Part shown: positions 1 to 10,317 of the stretch, in pieces
Numbering within the stretch: position 1 is the first letter of the stretch
How the letters are laid out: each line of letters starts with the position of its first letter
Assembly (NCBI GenBank): GCA_003260075.1
Contig: QLIY01000122.1
Location: 62,001-126,000, forward strand
Length of the DNA stretch: 64,000 nucleotides
From: Phallusia mammillata
Taxonomy: Eukaryota; Chordata; Ascidiacea; Phlebobranchia; Ascidiidae
Reading direction: 5' to 3'
The notes under the pieces: model-generated
The model's input: only the letters and a program-made list of their open reading frames with translations
Databases searched by the model: none
What the model was told of the DNA's origin: nothing
Position numbers and translations under genes: made by a program

Positions 1-3000
1 GCAGGAAAAGTAAGTTGATTAAAGTCATTATCGATATAAGAGTATGCCAAGAGTTCTGTTGTTTAAAATTTATGACGATTCATACCGTTTTTACTGGGCT
101 AAAGTAGTAGATTGGGCTCAGTATTTTATTTTAGTTCGTGTTGTATAGGTCTTCTGGGTTGCAGAGTTGTGCGAAGTGGATCGTGGAAATGGCAGAATCA
201 GGTTTGTCTATCATGTTTTGTTTTGACGATTGTGGCAAATGTAATGACGAATAAATGTTACCAAAAGAATACAAATAATACACATCAATCACGTGTAGCA
301 GCAGATAAAATTAAAACCTGCTGTTGTAGGCAGTACTTTATCATTTTCTATGTGGTAATAAGCTAAATTGCAGATACAATACAGGCATTCTTGAATGCCT
401 TGGGGCCTTCCTTGCTTTTGTAACATTTCGCTTTAGTAATAAATGACACAAATTGATTCAAATATATATTTACATTGTTTAAGCTTTAGTAGCAACTAAA
501 GGAGACTTCTGGGTTCTTGTTTATTGTTATTTTTTCCGTTACCATTTTCATTTCTTTAGGACGGGGGCGAAGGTAACGTTGGAACCGTATTCAAGGTGGA
601 AAAGGCCTGGCTGAATATTGTCTGGGATTCGGGTCCAAATAATTCTTATCGAGCTGGAATGGGAGATTGTTACGATCTTCTGGTGCTGGACAGTCGACAA
701 GCAGGTAACATTAAGAATATGGAAACTTAAACTGCTTTTTCGCCGTCCAATAGTGAATCAAGCAGCTCCCCCAAACATTCCCATGTAAAGGATGGGATTT
801 AAAAAATGTGGCTACACCTTACACTTAAGTTTATACCTTTTAACTTTTATTTAGTTAATGAAAATGATACATAGACAACACTAATTTCAAGTGCACGTTA
901 ATGTTCAAGTTACACTTTTTGATAATGTATGCCTTGGTTATTGCAGCTTCTGTTATTGTATACTTTCAATAAAGTTGGTTTTAACAATGAAAAAATCCCA
1001 AAAAAACTGAATTGAAAACACATAAATATGAATCATATAAATGTGCAGATAAGAAAGACGACATTGGCAAAATTGTGATATCTTTCAGTGTGTGTCGACC
1101 ACTTGACCAAACCTGTGGATTAATTATTAACTTGAAACGCTATCTCGCTTCTGAGTACAGATTGAGCCTGGAGCAAGGAAAACTATTCAGTTTGTGACGG
1201 CGATCATAAACACTTAAATGAGCCTTCAGATGTCAATCACAAAAAAAAAATTAGCTTCGAACTTCAAATGCATTTAAAATAATTGTATAACAAAATAAAA
1301 ATGCTAAAAAATTTTCGGTGGCATCTGTCCTCCTGATCATACATTTGCCTACAATACACGAAACAGTTGAAAGAACGTTTGTCATATGGAATATTGATAT
1401 ACATGTATTGCAATCCTTTACATTGATTATTGCGATAGTACCGCTGTTTTTTGATTTTTATTCAATGTTTGTTGAAAAATCTTGGGTACTAACTTTTTTC
1501 ATTTTTATGTTTTATCAGGAGTAAAACATCCGAATGTTCAATGTGATGGATGCGAAGTGCGAGATGATTGTTTGCGTGGCACGAGATGGAAATGCCACGA
1601 CTGTGAAGATTTTGATTTGTGCACGCCTTGTTTTATGGCAAATAAGCACGACATGAAGCATAGGTTCATCCGGTTCGAAACAACCAAGTCTTCTGGGTTA
1701 GTTTTCTAAGTCTTCTAGGTTCTGCTCCTAATTTATGCAAGCGTTTGCTTCGAAAACCTATTTATGGCGCCTTCAAGAAGCTTAAGCTCCTCATTAAAAG
1801 TTTAAAATCTTAACAAGGATACGAAGAACGTCTTTCGCTACAAGTTTTGAAACTAAAAAGCTTAGTAGTATATTGGATAGAGGTCTACGCATGTTAACTT
1901 TTTTCTGTACTTTTTGTCTATTGCCTCTTTTTTTTCTTATAGTAGTATACGACTGTCTTTTCTTATTTAGTCCGTTCACGTCCTAACAGTTTGTCAATGA
2001 GTTAAACTTGCTTTAAATCGAGAAATGGATAATCAAATTCGTAAAACTGAACTTTTATTTGAGAAACTTCGCATAATAAGACAGGATTAATAATGAAAAT
2101 AACGACCCAAATAGACGAAAAACGGGACATACTTTATTGTTTAAACGTTTTGGCAAACGCGTATAGTGTTCCAAAGACATTATTAGGGTTTCGGTTTTCT
2201 GTAACCTTGTCTTTGTGTAGGCTTCTGCTTCCATCCCGTGACAAGGCATCTGCTCGCATTCAAAGCAAGGGTTTGTTCGTTGGTGCCACCGTACAACGTG
2301 GATTGCATTGGGGATGGAGAGACCAGGATGGCGGGGCTGGAAAACAGGGAAGGATAACGAAGATTAAGTAAGTACCACTGGACGAGTTTTTCATTTTTTT
2401 CTTTCTTTCCGAGACTCTTGCTTTATCAACTGAGCTACACAGGCTCAGTGGTGAATCCGCCGAAAGTCGAATCACAAGTCCCGTTGCCTGCCTTGTATGC
2501 TGCAAATGTCAGCTTTGTAGTAGGGGATAGCGATTCGTTACAATGGCTTTAATGGGCCTGACGTATTATGATTTATGAAAAAGTATGTCGTGATTGCTGG
2601 TCTGCATCGACGCTTCAAGGCTGATCCCAGTATGAATGTATTCTTAGCAGGCCTTTCGAGATTTTCTTCGTTTGCATTCAAAATATTTTGTGTTGTTTAA
2701 CTTGCAGGGGTTTCAGAGATGAACACGCACACGATGCAGCCTCAGTACAATGGAACGCCGGCAACGAAAATACATATATGGTTGGATGTAACCACGAGGT
2801 CGACCTGAAATGTGTGACACCTGCAAACGGTCCAGCTTATTACAAAGATTACTTGTGGCCTTGTGGTGAGTGAAAACATATTTAGACTTTATTTGTGGGC
2901 TGTAAGTGTAAAACTGTCGTGGTAGACGGATCTATATTGCTACATTAAACACTGGCTTAAGAAAGGTGTAATGGTTAGGATTAGACCGTCTCTCTGGCCC

Positions 3001-6000
3001 CCGATTGTTTCGTTTTGTGTTTTCGTAAACCATAGCCAAGCGCTAGACTGTTGATACAGCCTAATTGAATTGCAGTTTACAACTCTTCAAACTTTGTAGG
3101 TCTAATGCTTAACTTGAATGTATCAACCCTTTCGACATTTACATAGCAAGAAATAAACATTTAAAAATAATATTGTTCACATAAAGTATCAGTTCATTTG
3201 ACACGAGTTCGTTTCTGCGTTCAGGATCAAAACCAGTGTTTACGAAGGAAAAACCGTTCAAGGTCGGAGACAAGGTTGAACTTGCTTTTCATCCTTTGAC
3301 GATGAAACAAATGCAGAAAGGCCACGGAGGGTGGGCTCATCACATGGTTATAGTAAGTTACGCATCTTCTTTAAAGTACTGTAATGCAATTTGTTGCGTT
3401 TGCATGTACTTGACTTGGTAGCGGCAATCATAGCCACACATTAGCATTTGAGCAAATGGGAAATAGCTGCAAAACGTTAGAACGTCAAGTGTAAAAAAGT
3501 GTGGCTTGCAACTGGTAATAAAATTGATAATAAGTTCTTAATTTTCTTTTAAAGTGAAGAAAAATGCGGCTCAAATTGCTTTCTAATGGGTTTTATGTTC
3601 ATTTTCATACCTAATGTCGTCAATGGTACAAATTAAACTATGACACAATGAATATAATCTAGGCTAATAGTGTCATTACCTTGACTTATGAGATGTCAAA
3701 ACGTCAAATGATTTATTTCAATTGCTGGCAGAACAAGACGAAAGTTAATGAAATTATAACAAGTCTAAGTGCATCATTTAGTGTAATTACTTTGTCACAT
3801 GTGAAAAAATCAGCAACACTTAGCATCTGTTACCCTAGTAAAGCGTCCAAAACGAAGGAAAATGTCATGTTTGTTGCAAACAGCTGATGAATAAGCACGG
3901 GATTGTACACAGCCTCGATTCTGACAATGATGTGAGAGTGAAATACGATAGAGAGGATCTTGGGGTTACTCTTGAAGACAACGATTGTGTTTGGATTTTT
4001 AACCCTGCAACTCTTAAGAAGGTGTCTCCTGGTATGTCGACTCTCTAAGTAAAGAAGCGATGCTTTTAAAAACTAGAATTGCTCTTCCAGCAGTTTTTAT
4101 GACGAATAATCAACGTTTCGACGTTATTTAAGTTGTGTTTGTGCTTGGGACCTGCAAATATTAAAAACATTGATGGGTAACTTTAGACCACCGTTTTCTA
4201 TTTGAGATACTAACGATGTCTATATTACTTCGCTGAGATATATATAAATTAAGCAAACAATGAATGACTTCAGACTTATTGGAGTTTACAGTCTGTTTTT
4301 TTTATCGGACTATTGCCTTCATCGCTGATACTGAGTCTGGTGACTCGCGACTATACAATATACTACACACAGTATACCATTTAATGCATTTAAATTTCGG
4401 CTACACTTCGAATAAACTACTTTCAATAACGTTTGTTTGACAAAATTCTCACCGGCGTTTTTTCAATTTAAAGCAGTAACCATTCCAGCACCAGCAGCAA
4501 CAACTTCTCGACCATCTCAAGCTAGATCCGGTCCACCAGTTTTACCAAAACCACAAGCATACCAACGTCCCCCGCCCCCGCCTGCAGGAAGAGCAGCTTC
4601 TTCTTCTACCACGGGATCTAGCTCTCACGTCACTTCGACAAGACAAGGTCAAGCTTCAGGTAAACGTTTATAATTTTGTTGGATTAAATGGCCTTTATAT
4701 GTGTTTTTTCTTTGTATTTTTTTGTACACACTTCGCTAGTTGCGTTAATTTAAATTGTCCCAGTTTTGTGAGTAGAAATGAATATGTTTGAAAGTTGATA
4801 GTATTGTAAGCAAGACCTTTTTCCAGGCTCACAACATAACTCTCGAGTCTTGTGCAAGTTTATGTGATCAAACACACTTTAAACAAACGGGTGTATAGTG
4901 TTTTACCGCTAATCAGGAAAACACAACAATGTTTTCCACAAAACCGAACATAAAATTTGATTAAGCGTATAATGAAACCACAATGTTACCTATTGTTTGT
5001 GATGTAATTTAATTGCCTACTTCAATGACGCAAAGGTTACCTGGCTCTAGTCGTTACAGCAGTACAGCACTAGCTAAACAGAAGCCAATGTTTTGCGTTT
5101 CATCAGTATAAAGTATTTTTGTCCCTGAACACGCATAGGCTTATTAGCGTTAATGCATAAGATTTTGTCTACAGCTGCTGCGGGTCGATACACGAGAGGT
5201 AAAAATCATAATTTACGCATTAGCATGCAGTCAATTGCCTAGAATTCTAAAACATAGTTTGTAATAAAAAAGATTAGGAGTCAAAATTGTTTATCTCTGA
5301 GAACGTAATTGTGCAATGAACAACAGTCAAAATTATATTTTGCGAAAATTTTGTAATTTCAAACCAACAAAGCCAAGAGACGTAAAAAGTACAACTAAGT
5401 AATTTATAAATATACAATGTGTTTGCCAAACACAATGTGTTGACAATCTTTTGGTATTCTGGCAATTTTTATTAGTAACGTATAGCATATCTCATGTTTT
5501 CGAGGTCCCAGTGGTGGCATAAATTGCAGAGCAATCGTTTCGAGCAATTTAGTCAACTAAAAAATACCACTTTTAATTATTACGTTAAACCGCACTAAAA
5601 CTTAATTAATGGTTTTGAAGTTTAACAATGGAGTTGAAATTAATAATAAATAGTATTTCTTAATTATCTCCTGCAATACTCTATTTCAATTGAACAATAA
5701 ACCAATGCACGATAAAAAAGCAAAATCAGTCGGTTCATATTTATATGAAGGATTTTATGATCGTCAGTATAAAGCCATGCTGTTGATGGCTCTGATCCAA
5801 TACTAAAATTGTCGTTTTGCTAATTCAATTAATTGTTATGAAGACAGTGTTCACTTAATTCTGTTGCAAAAACTCACGTAATTGGCTTGTTGTTTACATT
5901 ATGACTTCGTTTTGTCCACTTGCAACTGATCTCTGTCCAGGCCTACCTTCGCCACCGCCCTCTTCCCGTTTACGAAACGCGGTCCAGGTTCTTCCTTCAG

Positions 6001-9000
6001 CACCCCCTGCACAACAAGGTCCAACAGATTTATAGTCCTGCTACAATTTAGCTCCTATATGTACATTCTAAAAATGTTTATCAATTACAAGACTTGTAGA
6101 AAGGTGTAACTTTACCTGTAGCTGAGCAGATATTTATACGCAACAAAAACATAGATTCGTAAGATTGGTTATGCACATTGTTTGTAGATACAGCCAGTGG
6201 TGGCATTCAAATTTTTTGTCAGCCGTTTCTATCCCAAAGGTAATATTTTTCAGCCGGTTCTGTTATAAAAGTCCACTTCAGTAACCAGTAATGCTAACCG
6301 GTTCGCTGATCTCATAAAATTTCGTGAGGCGGTTCTATAGAATCGGTGCGAACCGTCTGAATCCCACTACTAATACACCGTTTCTTTCATAGTGTAAAAT
6401 GTACATATAATATCAACGTACACTTGTTAAAAAGAGAGTTCGTAGAAATATTGTGTCCTCTGTATAGGCTCGATAAATCAATATTTTTTACTAGTAAATC
6501 ATAACACGTATTTTGTGTAGCATTTCATTTAGATTTGCCCTGCAGGTTATGCCAATACTTTGTAGTTTGTAGTTGCGATCATTACCAACGTAGACCTATA
6601 GACTGGGTTCTGATTCGCATGGCCGACTGATAGATCTAATTAACCGACTTCCTTGTTTTCGCAGCTACGCCATCGACGTCATCGACAAAACCAGCTGCAA
6701 CATTAAGAAAAGTTGTTCAATCTGGTAAGACTGCTTAATTGCAAATCTGTAAACAAATAGAACACTACACATTGTAAGTTATACAAAATACAGTTTTGGC
6801 GAAAATTTTGTTCCAAGAAAGCTTGTGTACATATACTTAATGTGATTTATTCCAACGTTTCACAAAAATATTGATGTTTATGCTAGTTTGATTTAGTACA
6901 AAACTAGTAATGAAACTCTAATAGGGAAAACAGTGGTTTTATGAATAACAAAACGGTTTATATACGGAAATACCTCTAAAACTAAAGTAGTTGTACGGCG
7001 ATCTATTATTTTGTTAAAACAAAGAATTGCAATAGGGTATATGTGTATTTAAACTTTAAACTAGAATCTCCCAGCTCGTTGCTTGGTGGATGAAGACTAT
7101 AGTGAACCTTACGCTTGATTCAAATTTATTGAAAATGTTTAGGAGCTTCGGCAGGAGCCAGCAGTTCAAAGGCAGGCTCGTCAACCGGGAGCGGAACTCA
7201 CGATTTTGAGGTGGGGGATATGGTGAAGGTCTCTCTTCCTGCTGATATTTTGAAAGACTTTATGGTGGCACATACTGACTGTTGGAGCGACGAGATGGAA
7301 CAGGTGGGCTGTGTTTGCTTGAAAACATTTAGTGTTTAAAGAACAAGTGCCTTTACAATGGGATTTTTTAGTTGTTTTTTTGGTGTGCTGCAGAAACAAA
7401 ACGTGCAAATAAACACGGTTCTAAAACAATGGTTACAGATAAGCTGGGTGTAATATTCGTTCACGTAGAAGACCCCAAAGCTCTGAAACACTAAGTTGGT
7501 TAATATCTTTTAAGTGGCTGAGAGTAACCGATTCAACTCAGTATTTAATCAAATGTATCAATTCCTTAATTGACTTGCTTTGCTATAACAGAGAACCGTT
7601 TAATATTTGTTTAGTCTATATGTTTAGTTATGTAACCTCTTTTGAAAATTATTTTGTGCGGAACGACTAATTTTGTTTTTACTTCCTATCTCAGGTCACT
7701 GACAAGTTGGGAACGATCTGCAGCATTAAGCCGGACAACCTGGTTAGTGTCCGGTACCAGGTGGATCCAAACTCTGGGATCAGATTGAAGAATCAAATCT
7801 TCATTTATCATCGTGAGATCTTGGAATTGGTAGAAGGTAATTGAACAATCAAATCCTATGCCACATTATCAGCAAGAAACTATTGGAAAAAGTTTTGTAT
7901 TCAACCATTTACGTTATGTTTTCTCAACAGATCAAGGTGGTATCAAGACCAAGTCAGCAATTGAAAGTAACAACACGTCTGTAAGCATTGTTCGATACCT
8001 TTTTAGTAAATAGGGCTGAAGAGCCACCTTAAATTATTTGTGTGTGAATGTTGTATGCTGATTTGGTACAAATTCTACTGTATTGTTTTCAAACAATCTT
8101 TACAGTACAACCGTACTTAAAGAGTTCTTATGTACTGCTTCTTTGTTTGTTTGTTTCATTTTTATTCTTCGTTGGCGGGCAACACGCGAGGCCTAAACGG
8201 GCTTCTCAAAAACCAATCGGGTTCGGGCCGGGTTCGGACTCCAATTTCAGGCCCGTTTATAACTTTGTCTAGCTGACGGAGTCCGTCTAGCTGACTGCTT
8301 CATTGTGAGCCTATTGAACCATATTTTAATTGATTGTTTTCAAAGTAAAGAAATTGGTACTTTAATTTGGTTCAACCCATTGGTTCAAGCGGGTTAAAGC
8401 AAATGCCAAGTTTATGAAGTCTCTCGCTCAGGAAAACACAAGCGGTCGAGACAGGATTAGAACCAACAACCTTGTGAACACGAGTGCAGCCAATTACCGG
8501 TCAAATGTGCCATAATGAGTTTTTAATTCCTTCAGGGTGATGCAAAGGAAGGTGGTAGTTCGCCCCCCCCCCCCCCCGAAGCAAAGCCATGCCTTATTTG
8601 CGAGGAAACGATTGCTGTAATAACGTTCAAACCATGTGGCCACAAGATTCTGTGTCAAGGTTTGTTTTTTACAATGCACAGTTATTTGTACAAGTCCTGA
8701 ATCTCATTTTTCGACCTATTAGCTGGTATAATGTATAGTGCCGTTTGTATAGTTTGTATGCAAATGTGTTCTAAGCGGTGAAGAAAGCAAATTCGTTCTA
8801 CAGGTACGCTTGCACTAACTTCGTTTTTTTCTCATAACGTAAGGTTTTGAAAAAACATCAAAACATTGCGTTAATCAAAAAAAGGATTTCAAAGTTAAAA
8901 AGTTCTTCTTAGTTGAATGATGTTTTACAACATGGAACTGCCTGTTGTAGGGTGAAGCAGATACTCGATAATTTAGACCGCAAAAAATTATGAGTGGGGA

Positions 9001-9564
9001 GCTATGCAAATTTTCCAATAATTTAGATATACTAGTACATTACCTAAATTGCAATAACCTGTTTGCCTCAATTGAATTGACAAGTGTTATTTTATTTTTG
9101 TTAGGTTGTGGCACTAACATCCCCATGAAGCGATGCCTTTCTTGTCAAACATTGATCACTAAGAAGGTTATGCCATTTGAAGATGAAAATGAGATGCTGA
9201 AAAACAAGGTACACTGGAAATACAGCTGGTATATTTCACATCGCAGCACTTGTGATAGTAATTGAAGCTGGACTTGAAACTAGTTGTTTTTTAACTTCTC
9301 TTTATTTACAAAACAATAATTTCATTCTGCTAACTGGGATGTGGACTGGTATGAAATCCCAACTGTGTAATTTTGTCTTCTAACTGGACTTTTGTGTGCA
9401 ACTACAGTTGTTTAACTACTTTTGTGTGTAAGCCGATTGCCTAATCTAAAATAAAGGTCTAATAACATCTAAAAATATGTTTGGCTAGGCGTTATTTTGT
9501 TATTTGTGTACTCTTGCTTAGCTTGAGGAAATGCGGGAATCCCAGATGTGTGCGATTTGTTTCG

Positions 9565-9643
<79 letters not shown>

Positions 9644-9755
9644 AAACTTTGCTTTCAACCCTTGTGGACACGGAGCATGTGGAGACTGCACCCCCTCCCT
9701 TGAAAAATGTCACATTTGCAGACAAGAAATTCAAAGCACATTAAAGTTGTTCTAA
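1..9755 (+). CDS. Mind-bomb-like E3 ubiquitin ligase without ankyrin repeats (5' end outside window)
   Basis: Exons: 1-9 (tail of an upstream exon), 149-201 (start could be 135), 560-704, 1519-1696, 2266-2367, 2708-2865, 3225-3352, 3884-4031, 4474-4659, 5175-5198, 5941-6018, 6665-6724, 7143-7303, 7695-7836, 7931-7980, 8536-8659, 9105-9208, 9522-9755. All joins have GT-AG borders and matching phases, giving about 690 codons in the window. Visible domains are MIB/HERC2 (GCRVVRSGSWKWQNQ then DGGEGNVGTV), a ZZ finger (CDGC, CHDC, CTPC, HDMKH), a second MIB/HERC2 (VDLKCV, YYKDYL), a MIB repeat (GHGGW, WIFNPATLKKV), a Pro/Ser linker, a second MIB repeat, and two RINGs (CLICEE..CGHKILC..CLSC; CAIC..CGHGACGDC..CHIC). 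Mind bomb ligases ubiquitinate Notch ligands for endocytosis; that role here is inferred. Ankyrin repeats, present between the MIB and RING regions in MIB1/MIB2, are absent. Both RING exons of this copy carry poly-C runs. Confidence 0.88.
2395..2640 (-). repeat. tRNA-derived SINE copy
   Basis: On the minus strand, TGTAGCTCAGTTGATAAAGC resembles a tRNA D-arm (box A). Next to it is body sequence shared with 13180-13265 (ctactacaaagctgaca, aaggcaggcaac, gtgattcgactt), and the tail motif taatgggcctgacgtattat lies at about 2552-2571. It sits in an intron of the mind-bomb-like gene, partly overlapping exon 2266-2367 flanks. Confidence 0.55.
4474..6724 (+). other. Proline/serine-rich linker made of symmetric phase-1 mini-exons
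   Basis: Exons 4474-4659 (186 nt), 5175-5198 (24 nt), 5941-6018 (78 nt) and 6665-6724 (60 nt) each start and end in phase 1, so any can be skipped or added without a frameshift. They encode a low-complexity Pro, Ser, Ala and Gln-rich spacer between the two MIB repeats. The first has a tandem acceptor (AAGCAG at 4471-4476) that would include or omit one alanine codon. The 24-nt exon is a true microexon. I see nothing else in the introns except the short hAT-type element at 6195-6371. Confidence 0.75.
6195..6371. mobile_element. Short hAT-type MITE
   Basis: The ends are imperfect inverted repeats (CAGTGGTGGCATTCA and, reversed, AGTAGTGGGATTCA). Flanking 8-mers gatacagc (6187-6194) and aatacacc (6372-6379) match at six positions, like an aged 8-bp target duplication. 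It lies in an intron of the mind-bomb-like gene. A solo related end (cagtggtggcataaattgc) is at about 5509. Confidence 0.55.
8400..8510 (-). repeat. Second tRNA-like repeat (both cassettes)
   Basis: On the minus strand the segment contains aaggttgttggttctaatcc, similar to a tRNA T arm. The same sequence is in cassette 2 at about 10922-11035, and a related one on the + strand at 18360-18425 (gaggttgttcgttttaatcc). It lies in introns of the RING cassettes. Confidence 0.4.
8563..8577 (+). repeat. 15-C run inside the first RING exon of cassette 1
   Basis: It adds five proline codons, in frame, just before CLIC. Cassette 2 has none at the same place (agttcggaacc at about 11091). Probably an assembly or sequencing artefact. 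Confidence 0.7.
9566..9642 (+). repeat. 77-C run inside the last RING exon of cassette 1
   Basis: The run replaces AACGAC of cassette 2, between CAICFD and NFAFNPCGH, lengthening the exon by 69 nt (23 codons), in frame. It would insert polyproline between the first and second zinc-ligand pairs. Likely artefact; cassette 2 shows the expected sequence. Confidence 0.75.
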
Positions 9756-9801
9756 GCAGTGTAAATATCGAACTTTATTGCATCTATTCAGTTATAAATT
9801 T

Positions 9802-9821
9802 TCTCTCTCTCTCTCTCTCTT
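9802..9821 (+). repeat. (TC)n microsatellite
   Basis: Ten TC units in the 3' flank of cassette 1; cassette 2 has only about three at the equivalent place. Confidence 0.9.
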
Positions 9822-10071
9822 TTACTATTAAATTTTCTTGCTAATTATGACACTTTTAGCATCGTTTTATTAGCGTTTGATTATCGACATACTTATGCTT
9901 CAATAGTTTTTTTGCATTATGCGCCTTTCTTGTATTTGTGGGTGTAGCCCACATGTGTATTGCCCTAATATTACGTTTAGCCTAAAAAACATACATTCCG
10001 CATTTACTCACGCCCGCATTTAATGTTTGTCAATTTGTTTTTGTAGACTTTTTCCATTTGCTTATGTGTTC

Positions 10072-10116
10072 AATAAAACAAACCCAAAATTATGCAAACA
10101 CTATGTATTAAATAAA
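10072..10116 (+). terminator. Poly(A) signals after RING cassette 1
   Basis: AATAAA occurs at 10072-10077 and 10111-10116, about 320-360 nt past the stop codon at 9753-9755. The equivalent part of cassette 2 has AATAAA at 12848-12853. Use of either site is inferred. Confidence 0.45.
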
Positions 10117-10142
10117 TTTAACATGTATACTTACCGATTGCA

Positions 10143-10317
10143 TCTCCATGCTTGTGCCGCGATCGCTGGTCTGCATAACTGCTTCAGGGCTGGTATCGGC
10201 CTGAATGTATTCATCTTAACTGATTACTGGTCAATCTGGCGGTCCCATACTGCGAAACTGACATGTGCAGCATGCGAGGCAGGCAACGGTGCTTGTGGTT
10301 TGACTTTCGACGGGCTC
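10143..10317 (+). repeat. SINE-like fragment between the two duplicated cassettes
   Basis: This stretch shares cgcgatcgctggtctgcata, catcttaactgattac and gcatgcgaggcaggcaac with the SINE region at 13120-13260. It joins directly, without a splice site, to the middle of the MIB-repeat exon at 10318. Confidence 0.5.

Noticed and set aside
9492-9734. Minus-strand polyglycine reading across the 77-C run
   Set aside because: It is antisense to a clear RING exon and exists only because of the homopolymer.
9531-9755. Independent small RING protein starting at the ATG at 9531
   Set aside because: The reading frame continues upstream through a good acceptor into the ligase chain; the ATG is internal.
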